Source: Arthrobacter sp. (GTDB taxonomy: Bacteria; Actinomycetota; Actinomycetes; Actinomycetales; Micrococcaceae). From it: DNA of 34,379 bases. Within the stretch, counting starts at the first letter, position 1. Each line of letters starts with the position of its first letter. This document shows, piece by piece, positions 15,565 through 24,174 of this stretch. The notes under the pieces were generated by a model. It was not told the origin of the DNA, searched no databases, and saw nothing but the letters and a program-made list of their open reading frames with translations. Where the stretch lies: assembly GCF_030540645.1 (NCBI RefSeq), contig NZ_JAUNVV010000005.1, forward strand, positions 1-34,379, written 5' to 3'. A program made the translations under genes and the position numbers.

Positions 15565-16341
15565 ATGGCAAAGCAGTCAATTTTTGGCCGGATCGCGCAG
15601 TTGGCCAAGGCAAATATCAACGCCCTGTTGGACCAGGCCGAGGATCCACAGAAGATGCTTGACCAGATGGTGCGTGATTACAAGGCCAGTATCAATGAAG
15701 CTGAATCGGCTGTAGCGCAGACCATCGGTAACCTGCGCATGCTCGAGGATGACTACAACGAGGACATCAAGTCCGCACAGGATTGGGGTTCCAAGGCACT
15801 GGCTGCCAGCCGCAAAGCCGACGAATTCCGTGCTGCCGGCAATTCCGCCGATGGGCAGAAGTTCGACAACCTGGCCAAAGTTGCCCTGCAGCGCCAAATG
15901 TCCTCCGAGAGCGAGGCCCGCTCTGCTGAACCCCAAATCGCTGCGCAGACCGATGTTGTCGACAAGCTCAAGACCGGTTTGCAGCAGATGCACGGCAAGC
16001 TGGACGAGTTGGCCAGCAAGCGCAACGAGCTGATCGCCCGTTCGAAGACGGCCCAAGCCCAGACCCAGGTCCATGACGCGCTCAAAAGCATCGACATCAT
16101 GGATTCCACCAGCGAAGTCAGCCGCTTTGAGGAAAAGATCCGCCGCGAAGAAGCCAAGGTCCGCGGTCAGAACGAACTTGCCGCCTCCAGCCTGGACGCA
16201 CAGTTCAACTCCTTGGAAGACTTGGGCGAACAGACCGAGATTGAAGCCCGGCTGGCCGCTTTGAAGAGCGGCAGCGCCCCGGCGCAGGCCGCCATCAACG
16301 CCCCCGACACCGTGGATGAGACCGAGTTCGACAAGCTGTAG
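15565..16341 (+). CDS. pspA: phage-shock protein A (PspA/IM30/Vipp1 family)
   Basis: A 258-residue, almost fully helical coiled-coil protein of the PspA family, which binds stressed membrane as large oligomers and limits proton leakage. It opens with the amphipathic helix IFGRIAQLAKANINALLDQAEDP (split over residues 6-28) and the conserved YKASINEAESAVAQ. Charged heptads continue to about residue 230. The Ala/Pro-rich last 30 residues are variable. ATG 15565 has AAGGGGA (15552-15558) six bases before it. It follows the TPM gene and precedes a strong terminator, so the two likely form a unit. No pspB, pspC or PspF homologue is in view, as is usual in actinobacteria. Confidence 0.95.
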   Translation: MAKQSIFGRIAQLAKANINALLDQAEDPQKMLDQMVRDYKASINEAESAVAQTIGNLRMLEDDYNEDIKSAQDWGSKALAASRKADEFRAAGNSADGQKFDNLAKVALQRQMSSESEARSAEPQIAAQTDVVDKLKTGLQQMHGKLDELASKRNELIARSKTAQAQTQVHDALKSIDIMDSTSEVSRFEEKIRREEAKVRGQNELAASSLDAQFNSLEDLGEQTEIEARLAALKSGSAPAQAAINAPDTVDETEFDKL

Positions 16342-16352
16342 TTCACCTTTGG

Positions 16353-16391
16353 GTGCCCCGCGCAGCATCTGCTGTGCGGGGCACTTTTTTG
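16353..16391 (+). terminator. rho-independent terminator after pspA
   Basis: A 15-bp stem with one G-T pair (16353-16367 with 16370-16384), a two-base loop and a run of T's (16385-16391), 12 bases after the pspA stop. It is the clearest intrinsic terminator of the window. Confidence 0.95.
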
Positions 16392-16440
16392 TGCAGTCCC
16401 CGCGGAACAGCACGTTCAAACTTCTCATCTACCAATGAAA

Positions 16441-16472
16441 TATAGTGAAAATTACGCAGATGCAGATATAGC
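16441..16472 (+). promoter_or_regulatory. AT-rich promoter/operator of the mod operon
   Basis: Three TATAG-type boxes lie close together: TATAGT (16441-16446), TATAGC (16467-16472) and, just downstream, ATAGC-N5-GCTAT (16468-16482). If TATAGC is the -10, transcription would begin within a few bases of the ATG at 16481, a leaderless message. No convincing -35 is seen. Possible target of the TOBE regulator itself. Confidence 0.35.
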
Positions 16473-16480
16473 ATGGGGCT

Positions 16481-16891
16481 ATGGCACATATTCGAGTATC
16501 TGAAGCAGCTCGTTTTCTGGGTGTCAGCGGCGACACCGTACGTCGTTGGCTCGAGAACGGAACGCTGCATGGCAGCAAGGACCAGCAGGGCCGAATGGTG
16601 GTCGACGGCGTTGAGCTGGCTGCGCTGGCCAAAAAACAGTCCGCGCCACCCCAGGATCCTACGCGTGTTGGCAGTTCAGCCCGGAACCGCTTCGTAGGGC
16701 TCGTGACCACCATAGTCATGGACAAGGTCATGGCGCAGGTTGAGTTGCAATGTGGTCCGTTCCGGGTGGTGTCACTGATGAGCAGTGAAGCCGTCAGGGA
16801 CTTGAAGCTTGAACCGGGTTCGGTGGCCACCGCGGTTGTTAAATCCACCAACGTCATCATCGAAGTACCCAGCGATGGGAGCCACTCATGA
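16481..16891 (+). CDS. HTH and TOBE (Mop) domain molybdate-responsive regulator
   Basis: A 136-residue protein with an N-terminal MerR/excisionase-like helix-turn-helix (VSEAARFLGVSGDTVRRWLENG, split over residues 6-27) and a C-terminal Mop/TOBE domain (about 66-130) containing NRFVGLVTTIVMDKVMAQVE and SLMSSEAVRDLKLEPGSVATAVVKSTNVIIE in sequence. Mop domains bind molybdate or tungstate as oligomers. The pairing suggests a small one-component Mo sensor that controls the operon it heads, a design different from ModE. The start has only GGGG two bases away and may be leaderless. Its stop overlaps the modA start by four bases (ATGA), so translation is coupled. Domain calls are firm; the regulatory role is inferred from context. 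Confidence 0.88.
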   Translation: MAHIRVSEAARFLGVSGDTVRRWLENGTLHGSKDQQGRMVVDGVELAALAKKQSAPPQDPTRVGSSARNRFVGLVTTIVMDKVMAQVELQCGPFRVVSLMSSEAVRDLKLEPGSVATAVVKSTNVIIEVPSDGSHS

Positions 16892-17736
16892 CACTGTTCA
16901 ACAAATCAGCGTACCCAAAACGCCAACAGCTGCGGCTTGGCGCCTTTGCTGCTGGCACCTTGGTGCTCGCCATGAGCCTGTCCGGTTGCGGGCCGGCCGC
17001 GACGGGCCCGGGCGCCCCAGGTGCCGAAGCAAACACAACAAGGACTGCAGCAGCCGAGCTCTCCGGCACGTTGAACGTCTACGCGGCAGCGTCCCTGAAG
17101 ACGACGTTCACTGTGCTTGCCAACGAATTTGAGGCGGAGAATCCCCAAGTCAAGGTGTCCTTGAGTTTTGACGGCTCCTCCACACTTGTCACCCAAATCA
17201 CCCAGGGCGCCCCGGCCGATGTATTTGCCTCCGCCGACAACGCGAACATGAAAAAACTCAGCGATGCCGGTTTGGCCAAGGACTCCCCCGTCGCCTTTGC
17301 CAGCAATGTACTCACACTCGTAGTGCCCCCAGGCAATCCTGCCAACATCACCAGCTTTGCCGACGCCGCCAAGCCCGGCGTAAAGCTGGTAGTGTGCGCA
17401 CCCCAGGTTCCCTGCGGTGCCGCCACTAAGGCGGACGCCGCCGGTGCAGGCCTGACCTTGTCCCCCGTCAGTGAGGAACTGTCGGTGACAAGCGTTTTGG
17501 GCAAAGTCACCTCCGGCGAGGCTGACGCCGGACTCGTTTACGTCACCGATGCCACCACGGCAGGGGACAAAGTCATCAGCATTCCACTGGACTTGGCCAA
17601 TCCCACAGTCAACCAGTACCCGATAGCTGCCGTCAGCACAACGAAGGTACCGGAATTGGCACAAGGCTTCATCGCCCTGGTCACTGGCACCGAGGGACAA
17701 AAGGTGCTGCAGAATGCCGGTTTTGGTGCTCCCTAA
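16888..17736 (+). CDS. modA: molybdate ABC transporter substrate-binding lipoprotein
   Basis: A 282-residue lipoprotein that captures molybdate outside the membrane. A signal peptide ends in the lipobox LSGC with the lipidated cysteine at 34. The mature protein starts with the typical [20 protein letters not shown], followed by [25 protein letters not shown] in sequence and, later, [13 protein letters not shown], all characteristic of ModA and supplying the oxyanion-binding serines. Length is normal. GGGAG precedes the ATG, which overlaps the regulator stop. modB begins inside its last 23 bases. Substrate could be molybdate or tungstate; family and operon make molybdate most likely. Confidence 0.95.
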   Translation: MTLFNKSAYPKRQQLRLGAFAAGTLVLAMSLSGCGPAATGPGAPGAEANTTRTAAAELSGTLNVYAAASLKTTFTVLANEFEAENPQVKVSLSFDGSSTLVTQITQGAPADVFASADNANMKKLSDAGLAKDSPVAFASNVLTLVVPPGNPANITSFADAAKPGVKLVVCAPQVPCGAATKADAAGAGLTLSPVSEELSVTSVLGKVTSGEADAGLVYVTDATTAGDKVISIPLDLANPTVNQYPIAAVSTTKVPELAQGFIALVTGTEGQKVLQNAGFGAP

Positions 17737-18586
17737 AACCAGCCGTCCGGCTGCTCGTGGGCACGGTCGCACTTGGCAGTACACCGGCGTTCCGAGGTGG
17801 GTTTACCTCGTTGCGGCGGTGGGGGCCTTGTTCATTCTGCTACCACTGGCCGGGATGGTGGCGCAGGTCAACTGGGGACAGTTTGGGGCGCTTGTCACCT
17901 CGGAGTCTTCTGTGGCTGCGCTGGTATTGAGCCTGAAGACAGCTGCGGCCAGCACCGCCCTGTGCATCGTTTTTGGAGTTCCATTGGCACTGCTGCTAGC
18001 CCGGGCGCAGTTTTTTGGACAGCGTATTTTGCGGGCGCTGATCCTGCTCCCTCTCGTGGTGCCGCCGGTGGTGGGCGGTTTGGCGCTGCTGTACACCTTC
18101 GGCCGCGAGGGCTTGATTGGCAAGTCGCTGACGGTGGTGGGCGTCAATATTGCCTTCTCCACCACCGCCGTGATCATGGCACAGACCTTTGTGGCCCTGC
18201 CGTTTTTGGTGCTCAGTCTGGAAGGCACGCTGCGCACGGCTGGTCAAAAGTATGAGGCCGTTGCCGCCACCCTCGGTGCACGCCCCGGCACAGTGCTGCG
18301 GCGGATAACCCTTCCGCTGGTGCTCCCCGGGCTCATTTCGGGGGCAGTCTTGTCCTTCGCCCGTTGCCTGGGCGAATTTGGCGCCACGCTGACATTTGCC
18401 GGCAGCTTGCAGGGTGTCACTCGGACCCTGCCGCTGGAAATCTACCTGCAGCGTGAGACCGACCCCGAGGCCGCCGTCGCCCTGTCATTCCTACTCATCG
18501 CCGTCGCCGTGCTCGTGGTGGCCCTGACATACCGGGCACCGAAGTCCCCGCTGCGCGCCCTCGTGTCGCAGGAGGACACTCCATGA
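17714..18586 (+). CDS. modB: molybdate ABC transporter permease
   Basis: A 290-residue permease with about six hydrophobic segments starting near residues 30, 68, 105, 145, 200 and 250. The EAA loop that docks on the ATPase is at about 181-206 ([20 protein letters not shown]). [15 protein letters not shown] is typical of ModB. The N-terminal 25 residues are a basic, hydrophilic extension. The ATG overlaps modA by 23 bases and has AAAGGTG before it; the end overlaps modC by four bases. Coupled translation of ModA, ModB and ModC is therefore likely. Confidence 0.95.
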   Translation: MPVLVLPKTSRPAARGHGRTWQYTGVPRWVYLVAAVGALFILLPLAGMVAQVNWGQFGALVTSESSVAALVLSLKTAAASTALCIVFGVPLALLLARAQFFGQRILRALILLPLVVPPVVGGLALLYTFGREGLIGKSLTVVGVNIAFSTTAVIMAQTFVALPFLVLSLEGTLRTAGQKYEAVAATLGARPGTVLRRITLPLVLPGLISGAVLSFARCLGEFGATLTFAGSLQGVTRTLPLEIYLQRETDPEAAVALSFLLIAVAVLVVALTYRAPKSPLRALVSQEDTP

Positions 18587-19647
18587 CCTTGGAGTTCAAC
18601 GCCACCATTGCAGCACGCAACGTGAAGCTGGACCTGACCCTCGACGCCGGCGAAACACTCGCCATCATGGGGCCCAACGGTGCAGGGAAGTCTTCCGTGG
18701 TGCAAATGTTGGCGGGTTTGCTGAAGCCCGACTCCGGCAGCGCGGTTCTGCAGGGCCGTGCCCTCTTCAGCCTCTCCCCCGGCGCACAATGGCTGCCACC
18801 GCATGAGCGTGGGCTCGGTGTCCTGGCCCAGGACCCGCTGCTGTTCCCGCATCTGAACGTGCTGGAAAACGTCGCCTTTGGTCCGCGCAGCCAGGGCCGG
18901 GGCAAGGCGGACAGCCGGGTCTCCGCTGCCCATTGGCTGCAGGAAGTGGATGCCTCAGAGCTGGCCACCCGGCTCCCATCCCAGCTTTCCGGTGGCCAGG
19001 CACAGCGTGTGGCACTGGCCAGAGCCCTAGCCACCGAACCGGAGCTATTGCTTCTCGATGAACCCATGGCAGCCCTCGACGTGAACAGTGCACCATTTCT
19101 ACGCAGCCTGCTGAAACGTGTGCTGGCGGGGCGCAGCGCCATCATCGTCACCCACAGCGTCCTCGATGCCCTTCTGCTGGCAGACCGCATCATCGTCATG
19201 GACGGCGGGCGCATCGTTGAGTCCGGCCCCACGGCAGCTGTGCTGGCTCATCCGCGCAGTGCCTTCGCCGCGTCCCTGGCGGGGCTCAACGTGCTCCAGG
19301 GAGTCTTGGAAGCAGGCTCACTGCTTATGCGCGACGGCAGACGGGTTGCCGGCCGCCTCGTTTCCGCGTGCGCGGAAGCACCACAGCCGGCAGGTGGGCT
19401 GGAAGGCATGGCTGCGTTTGCGCCGTCGGCCGTGTCTGTGTTCCTGGCACCGCCGCAGGGCAGTCCGCGCAACTGTTTCAAGGTCAGCGTGGGCGAGTTG
19501 GAGCCCCAGGGCGAACAGATCCGGGTCCGTGCCGGTGCGCTGTCTGCGGATATTTCCCCGGCAGCGGCGGCGGAACTGGGCCTGCAGCCGGGCACTGAAG
19601 TGTATTTTGTGGTCAAGGCCGCCGAAGTGGTGCTCTACCCGGCGTGA
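18583..19647 (+). CDS. modC: molybdate ABC transporter ATP-binding protein
   Basis: A 354-residue ATPase that powers ModB. Walker [10 protein letters not shown] (30-38), Q-loop Gln83, signature LSGGQ (135-139), Walker B LLLLDE (155-160) and the switch His191 in VTHSVLDA are all present. After residue 290 a C-terminal Mop/TOBE domain follows ([20 protein letters not shown] and later [20 protein letters not shown]), the usual molybdate-sensing tail of ModC. GGAGGA precedes the ATG, which overlaps the modB stop (ATGA). It is the last gene of the operon, with a hairpin 57 bases downstream. Confidence 0.96.
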   Translation: MTLEFNATIAARNVKLDLTLDAGETLAIMGPNGAGKSSVVQMLAGLLKPDSGSAVLQGRALFSLSPGAQWLPPHERGLGVLAQDPLLFPHLNVLENVAFGPRSQGRGKADSRVSAAHWLQEVDASELATRLPSQLSGGQAQRVALARALATEPELLLLDEPMAALDVNSAPFLRSLLKRVLAGRSAIIVTHSVLDALLLADRIIVMDGGRIVESGPTAAVLAHPRSAFAASLAGLNVLQGVLEAGSLLMRDGRRVAGRLVSACAEAPQPAGGLEGMAAFAPSAVSVFLAPPQGSPRNCFKVSVGELEPQGEQIRVRAGALSADISPAAAAELGLQPGTEVYFVVKAAEVVLYPA

Positions 19648-19700
19648 ATACCCGGCGGAAGTTGGCGGGTTAGCGACGGGAAGATTGGCTGTGGACAACG

Positions 19701-19730
19701 AAAAACCCCCGGCCGTCTGGCCGAGGGTTT
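19701..19730. terminator. bidirectional terminator between modC and tRNA-fMet
   Basis: Bases 19704-19714 pair with 19719-19729 around the loop GTCT. On the minus strand the one imperfect pair is a G-U wobble and the stem runs into TTTTT, ideal for the tRNA gene. On the plus strand that pair is a C-A mismatch and the tail is TTTCTCTC, so it should also stop the mod transcript, less strongly. Confidence 0.88.
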
Positions 19731-19738
19731 CTCTCATC

Positions 19739-19815
<77 letters not shown>

Positions 19816-19826
19816 TTGCGTCCTCA

Positions 19827-19855
19827 ACAGTACAGTTGATTCCACCAAACACCAA
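19827..19855 (-). promoter_or_regulatory. promoter of tRNA-fMet
   Basis: On the minus strand TTGGTG (complement of 19850-19855), 17 bases, TACTGT (complement of 19827-19832). The -10 ends 11 bases before the tRNA, so transcription would start a few bases upstream of the mature 5' end. Confidence 0.6.
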
Positions 19856-19892
19856 ATCGATGAACCCTGCAGGACGCCGCCAACAGCAGGTT

Positions 19893-19968
19893 CCGTGCAG
19901 GAACGCACCTTGACTGCATAAACGGACGTTCTTTCCACCGTATAAGCAGTCAAGGTGCGTTTGTGCGG
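19893..19968. repeat. 76-bp element built of a long inverted repeat
   Basis: A perfect 16-bp inverted repeat (19902-19917 with 19946-19961) that continues inward for 8 bp with two mismatches and outward, with a small gap, to CCG/CGG ends. The core arm contains CACCTTGACTGC. The loop is about 12 bases. It lies between the end of the enoyl-CoA hydratase gene and the tRNA promoter. No T-run follows on either strand, so it is not an ordinary terminator. The remaining bases of this gap hold a CCTGCAGG palindrome (19866-19873) and nothing else recognised. Confidence 0.7.
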
Positions 19969-19991
19969 AAAACCCACGTCCAGGTGCCCGG

Positions 19992-20768
19992 CTAGCGGTG
20001 CTTGAATTCGGCCGGACGCTTCTGTGTGAAGGCGGCCATGCCCTCTTTCTGGTCCTCAGTAGCGAAGCAGGCGTAGATGGAGCGCCGTTCCATCCGGATA
20101 CCCTCGGCCAGAGTTGTTTCGAAGGCTGCGTTGACGGCTTCCTTGGCGATCATGGTCACCGGCTTGGACATGGAGGCGATGGTTGCCGCTGTGCCCATCG
20201 CATCTTCCAGCAGCGAGTCAAGCGGAACCACCCGGGCCACGAGCCCGGCTTGTTCAGCTTCCAGGGCGCCCATAACGCGTCCGGTCAGCACCATTTCCAT
20301 GGCCTTGGCCTTGCCAATGGCCCGGGTCAGCCGCTGAGAGCCGCCCATGCCGGGGATCACGCCAAGCTTGATCTCGGGCTGGCCGAACTTGGCATTGTCC
20401 GCGGCAATGATGAAGTCGGCGATCATGGCCAGCTCGCAGCCACCACCCAACGCATGCCCGGCCACGGCCGCGATCATGGGCGTGCGGACGCGTGCCAGCT
20501 CATCCCAGACGGAGAACCAGTTGGCCGAGTACATCTCCACAGCCGACTTCTGTGCCATCTCCTTGATGTCCGCACCGGCGGCAAAGGCTCGTGAGGAGCC
20601 TGTGATGACAATGGCCCCCACACCCGCATCCGCGTCGAAGGCCTGGGCTGCGGCCAGGATTTCGTGGCCCATGCCGTCGCTGAGGGCATTCAGCGCCTCG
20701 GGCCGGTTCAGCGTGATGAGGCCGACCCGGCCACGTTGTTCGGTCAGGATCAAGGAAGGCTGCGTCAT
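19992..20768 (-). CDS. enoyl-CoA hydratase
   Basis: A 258-residue crotonase-fold hydratase that adds water to 2-enoyl-CoA, here probably methacrylyl-CoA in valine breakdown. The oxyanion-hole segments are [10 protein letters not shown] and [13 protein letters not shown], and both catalytic glutamates are present, in GGGCELAM and [15 protein letters not shown]. The C-terminal [19 protein letters not shown] fits the classical family, as does the length. ATG 20768 is used because the crotonase core begins there; the open frame upstream runs into mmsB. No clear SD precedes it. It is the last gene of a minus-strand operon with mmsB, the hydrolase and the acyl-CoA dehydrogenase, supplying the step between the dehydrogenase and the hydrolase. 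Confidence 0.93.
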   Translation of the reverse strand: MTQPSLILTEQRGRVGLITLNRPEALNALSDGMGHEILAAAQAFDADAGVGAIVITGSSRAFAAGADIKEMAQKSAVEMYSANWFSVWDELARVRTPMIAAVAGHALGGGCELAMIADFIIAADNAKFGQPEIKLGVIPGMGGSQRLTRAIGKAKAMEMVLTGRVMGALEAEQAGLVARVVPLDSLLEDAMGTAATIASMSKPVTMIAKEAVNAAFETTLAEGIRMERRSIYACFATEDQKEGMAAFTQKRPAEFKHR

Positions 20769-20835
20769 GGTGGAGGTATGTTCCGTTCGCGGGGTTGAAG
20801 AGGTGGAAGAAGGCCGGATAAGGGAATGCGGACGC

Positions 20836-21873
20836 CTAATCCGTGTCGGCGTGGTCTGTGACATCGTGGTCTGGGTCGGCACTGGCCATGCCTGCACTGT
20901 CAGAGGCGTCCCGGATGGCGTTGATGATGCCGGAGAAGTCCGTGCCGGCGCCGCCATGCAGGGCAAACTCGCGGAAGATCTCTTCGGCGGACCGGCCCAG
21001 CACTGCATCAACTCCCGTGGAGTTCAGCGCCTCTACTGCCAGCCCAAGATCCTTGGCCATCAACGCCCCGGCAAACCCCGGCTGGTAGTCACGGTTGGCC
21101 GGGCTGCCCGGCACGGGGCCAGGGACGGGGCAGTTGGTGGTCAGCGACCAGCACTGCCCCGAGGCGTTCGCGGCCACATCGAAGAGAGCGTCATGGGTGA
21201 GTCCCAGCTTCTCCGCCAGCACAAATGCCTCGCTGACGGCAATCATGGAGACTCCGAGGATCATGTTGTTGCAGACTTTCGCTGCCTGCCCCATACCTGG
21301 TCCGCCACATAGCACGATGCGCTTTCCCATGACCTCGAAGAGCGGAAGCGCTGCGGCAAAGTCCTCCTGTGCACCGCCCACCATGAACGTGAGTGTTCCG
21401 GCCTCGGCACCCACCACGCCTCCGGAGACCGGTGCGTCCAGACCGCGGTGGCCGCTGGCGACCACCAGCGAGTGGGCTGCCCTGGCGTCCTCGACGGAAA
21501 TCGTGGAGCATTCCAAGAACAGCGCTCCCGGTTTGGCCGCGGCCAGCACCCCTCCTCCGGGGCCCTCGCCTTCAAACGCGGCAAAAACATGATTCCCAGC
21601 CGGGAGCATCGTGATGATGACGTCGGCCCCGTCCGCTGCGGCGGCTGCAGAGGCCGCGACCACAATTCCGGATGTCTGTGCTTCCGTGAGCGCTTCCGGC
21701 ACCACGTCGAAGCCCGTTACCGGATAACCGGCCGCCACCAAGTTCGCGGCCATCGGCCCGCCCATGTGGCCCAGACCGATGAAGGCAACCTTCCCCCCGG
21801 TCCCGCCCGCTGCTTCACTGCCTTTCGCTTCGCTGTCTGCCGTCGCTGAACTGCCCGTCGCTGAACTGCCCAT
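20836..21873 (-). CDS. mmsB: 3-hydroxyisobutyrate dehydrogenase
   Basis: A 345-residue dehydrogenase that oxidises 3-hydroxyisobutyrate to methylmalonate semialdehyde with NAD. The dinucleotide fold is [15 protein letters not shown] (31-45), the substrate-binding motif [15 protein letters not shown] (146-160) and the catalytic Lys199 in [14 protein letters not shown]. It is some 45 residues longer than usual: residues 1-27 are Ser/Ala/Gly-rich low complexity and the last 20 or so are Asp/His/Thr-rich. The first part is encoded by a perfect 15-base tandem duplication. AAAGGA precedes the ATG by seven bases, so this start is real. Operon context with the 3-hydroxyisobutyryl-CoA hydrolase gene confirms valine catabolism. 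Confidence 0.93.
   Translation of the reverse strand: MGSSATGSSATADSEAKGSEAAGGTGGKVAFIGLGHMGGPMAANLVAAGYPVTGFDVVPEALTEAQTSGIVVAASAAAAADGADVIITMLPAGNHVFAAFEGEGPGGGVLAAAKPGALFLECSTISVEDARAAHSLVVASGHRGLDAPVSGGVVGAEAGTLTFMVGGAQEDFAAALPLFEVMGKRIVLCGGPGMGQAAKVCNNMILGVSMIAVSEAFVLAEKLGLTHDALFDVAANASGQCWSLTTNCPVPGPVPGSPANRDYQPGFAGALMAKDLGLAVEALNSTGVDAVLGRSAEEIFREFALHGGAGTDFSGIINAIRDASDSAGMASADPDHDVTDHADTD
21841..21870. repeat. 15-bp perfect tandem duplication at the start of mmsB
   Basis: CGTCGCTGAACTGCC occurs twice in a row (21841-21855, 21856-21870), immediately after the mmsB start codon in the reading direction. It keeps frame and gives [10 protein letters not shown] in the protein. Confidence 0.95.
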
Positions 21874-21890
21874 GGCCGTTTCCTTTCACA

Positions 21891-22943
21891 TCATTTCTGC
21901 GGCGCGGACAAAGCCAGTTCGCGCTCACCCAAACCGGCGAATGCCTCCGCCACGACATCGGCGGAAACCTCCGCCAGCGTGGCCGGCGACCAGGCCGGAT
22001 TCCTGTCCTTGTCCACCAGCTGTGCCCTGATGCCCTCGGCAAAGTCGGGCCAGCGCAGCGCTCTCAAGGAAACCCGCAAGTCCTGATTCAAGCCTTCCTC
22101 CAGCGACGGCAGAGTCCGTGCCCGTCGCAGCGCCGCCAACGTCACTGTCAGCGCCGTGGGTGACCTGCCGGCCATCGTCTTCGCAGCCGCCTGCGCCGCC
22201 GGATCGTCAATGCGTCCGAGCCGCTCCAGGATGGTCTCGGCGCAGTCCGGGGCGTACGCCTCATCAATCCACCAGCGCTGGTGCACCAAGGCGGACTCCG
22301 GCGGCTCCTGTCCCCAACGTGCGACGACGGCGGCCGCCTTGCGCTCGGATAGTTCGGCTACCAGCGCGGGAAGTGACTCCGAGTCCACGAAGTGGTCAGC
22401 CAGTCCCATGGCGATGGCGTCCGCACCGCTGACCATGGTCCCGGTCAGGGCAGCATGGGTGCCCAGTTCCCCGGGTGCGCGGGAGAGCAGGTGCGTGCCA
22501 CCGACGTCGGGCACGTAGCCAATGCCGGTTTCGGGCATGCCCACCCTTGACCGTTCGGTGACCACCCGGTGCGAGGCATGGGCCGAGATTCCCACGCCTC
22601 CACCCAGCACCACCCCGTCCATGAGGGTCACAATGGGCTTGGGATAGCGTTTGATACGGGCATTGAGGCGGTATTCGGCACGCCAGAACGCTTCGCTGGC
22701 GTCTCCTTCACCGGACACGGCATCGTGGTAAATCGTGACGACGTCGCCGCCGGCACATAAGCCCCGCTCGCCGGCACCTGAGATGAGAACTGTTTCAACG
22801 CCGTCGTCCGCCTCCCACTGATCCAGCGCGTCGGCGACGGCGGTGATCATTGCGGCATTGAGCGCATTCATGGCCCGGGGCCGGTTCAAAACCAGGTGGC
22901 CCAGGTGGCCCGTGCGCTGGACAAGGACGTCATTGTTCTCCAT
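21891..22943 (-). CDS. 3-hydroxyisobutyryl-CoA hydrolase
   Basis: A 350-residue crotonase-fold thioesterase that releases 3-hydroxyisobutyrate from its CoA ester in valine catabolism. Length and wording fit the HIBCH branch: GLCAGGDVVTIYHDA, the long AEYRLNARIKRYPKPIVTLMDG region, GGGVGISAHASHRVVTERS, and GMPETGIGYVPDVGGTHLLSR, with the catalytic Glu and Asp (PETGIG.VPDVG). The C-terminal part with RDxNPAW is also typical. The first Met with a TGGG site is at 22943; GTG 22958 would add five residues. It lies 18 bases after the acyl-CoA dehydrogenase and 17 before mmsB, in pathway order. Confidence 0.92.
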   Translation of the reverse strand: MENNDVLVQRTGHLGHLVLNRPRAMNALNAAMITAVADALDQWEADDGVETVLISGAGERGLCAGGDVVTIYHDAVSGEGDASEAFWRAEYRLNARIKRYPKPIVTLMDGVVLGGGVGISAHASHRVVTERSRVGMPETGIGYVPDVGGTHLLSRAPGELGTHAALTGTMVSGADAIAMGLADHFVDSESLPALVAELSERKAAAVVARWGQEPPESALVHQRWWIDEAYAPDCAETILERLGRIDDPAAQAAAKTMAGRSPTALTVTLAALRRARTLPSLEEGLNQDLRVSLRALRWPDFAEGIRAQLVDKDRNPAWSPATLAEVSADVVAEAFAGLGERELALSAPQK

Positions 22944-22961
22944 GAACCCATCAAACACTGC

Positions 22962-24098
22962 TTAGCGCTCCACCGCCAGACGACCCACGATCAGTTGCAT
23001 GATTTCATTGCTGCCTTCAAGTATTTGGTGCACACGTAAGTCACGGACCAGCTTTTCCAGCCCGTATTCGCTGAGGTAGCCGTAACCGCCATGCAGTTGC
23101 AGGGCCTGGTCGGCCACATGGAATCCGGCATCCGTGGCGACCCACTTGGCCATGGCACACAGTTTGACGGTGTCCGGGGCGCCGTCATCCAACGCCCGGG
23201 CAGCCCGGCGCAGCATGGTCCGGGCGAGCTCCAACTCCGTGTCCATATGCGCGATTTCAAACAATAGGTGCTGTTTCTCAATGAGCGGGCCGCCGAACGC
23301 CTGCCGTTCCTTCAAGTAGGCGATGGACTTTTCCAGCGCAGCCCGGCCCCCACCCAGTGAGCAGGCACCAATGTTGACCCGCCCGCCGTTGAGTCCCTTC
23401 ATGGCGATGCCGAACCCGTCACCCTCGGCACCCAGCCGGTTGGCCTGCGGGATGCGGACGTTGTCAAAGAACACTTGGCGGGTGGGTTGGGCGCGCCAGC
23501 CCATCTTCTTTTCATTCGCGCCAAAGGACAGCCCGGGAGCATCGTGGGGAACCACGACGGCGGTGATGCCGCGGCTGCCTAAATCGGCGGTGCGGACCAT
23601 CACCAGATACCAGGCCGAGGCGCCGGCACCGGAGATGAACTGTTTCGTGCCGTTGATGAGGTAGTCCTCGCCGTCGGCCACGGCCCGGGTGGTGATGGCG
23701 GCTGCGTCGGAGCCCACGCCCGGTTCGGACAGGCAGTAGCTGCACAGCTCCGTCATGGCGGTGATCCCGGGTAGCAACCGGGCACGCTGTTCGTCGTTGC
23801 CGAACGCGTCAATCATCCAGGCCACCATGTTGTGGATGGAGATGTAGGCGGCAATGCTGGGGTCCACGGCGGCCAGCTCTTCAAAGATCAAGGCAGCGTC
23901 CGTGCGGCTCAGGGCTGAGCCGCCAAAGTCCTCCGATACGTAGATGCCGCCCATGCCCAGTTCCCCGGCGCGGGCCAGGACATCCACGGGAAAGTGCTTC
24001 TCCTCATCCCACGCTGCGGTGTGCGGGGCAAGCTCGACGGCGGCAAAGTCGCGCACCATCTCCACCACCGCCTCTTGGTCCGGTGTCAGGTTTTCCAC
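22962..24098 (-). CDS. acyl-CoA dehydrogenase, isobutyryl-CoA type
   Basis: A 378-residue FAD enzyme that forms the 2,3 double bond of a short acyl-CoA and gives electrons to ETF. FAD and substrate motifs are SYCLSEPGVGSDAA and YLINGTKQFISGAG; the catalytic base is Glu361 in HQILEGSNEIMQ. This Glu position is that of short-chain and isobutyryl-CoA enzymes rather than isovaleryl-CoA dehydrogenase. The GTG start at 24098 has AGGAGG (24101-24107 region) at ideal distance. It is first in the operon with the 3-hydroxyisobutyryl-CoA hydrolase, mmsB and enoyl-CoA hydratase, which together cover isobutyryl-CoA to methylmalonate semialdehyde, so isobutyryl-CoA is the likely substrate. Confidence 0.92.
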   Translation of the reverse strand: MENLTPDQEAVVEMVRDFAAVELAPHTAAWDEEKHFPVDVLARAGELGMGGIYVSEDFGGSALSRTDAALIFEELAAVDPSIAAYISIHNMVAWMIDAFGNDEQRARLLPGITAMTELCSYCLSEPGVGSDAAAITTRAVADGEDYLINGTKQFISGAGASAWYLVMVRTADLGSRGITAVVVPHDAPGLSFGANEKKMGWRAQPTRQVFFDNVRIPQANRLGAEGDGFGIAMKGLNGGRVNIGACSLGGGRAALEKSIAYLKERQAFGGPLIEKQHLLFEIAHMDTELELARTMLRRAARALDDGAPDTVKLCAMAKWVATDAGFHVADQALQLHGGYGYLSEYGLEKLVRDLRVHQILEGSNEIMQLIVGRLAVER

Positions 24099-24145
24099 GA
24101 TGCCTCCTGGTTTGCTTGTTTACTTGTTTGTCCCCCGCCCGGCAT

Positions 24146-24166
24146 CCGTGCTCCGGTCCAGCACGG
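24146..24166 (-). terminator. weak hairpin after the cytochrome b gene
   Basis: A 7-bp inverted repeat CCGTGCT/AGCACGG with a 7-base loop, nine bases after the cytochrome b stop. There is no T-run; instead the repeat TTTRCTTG (24111-24127 region, minus strand AAACAAG) follows. It may partly separate this gene from the valine operon. Confidence 0.4.
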
Positions 24167-24174
24167 GGCGCAGC

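Noticed and set aside
15577-16428. 283-residue minus-strand frame opposite pspA
   Set aside because: Shadow of pspA that also runs through its terminator; no recognisable domain.
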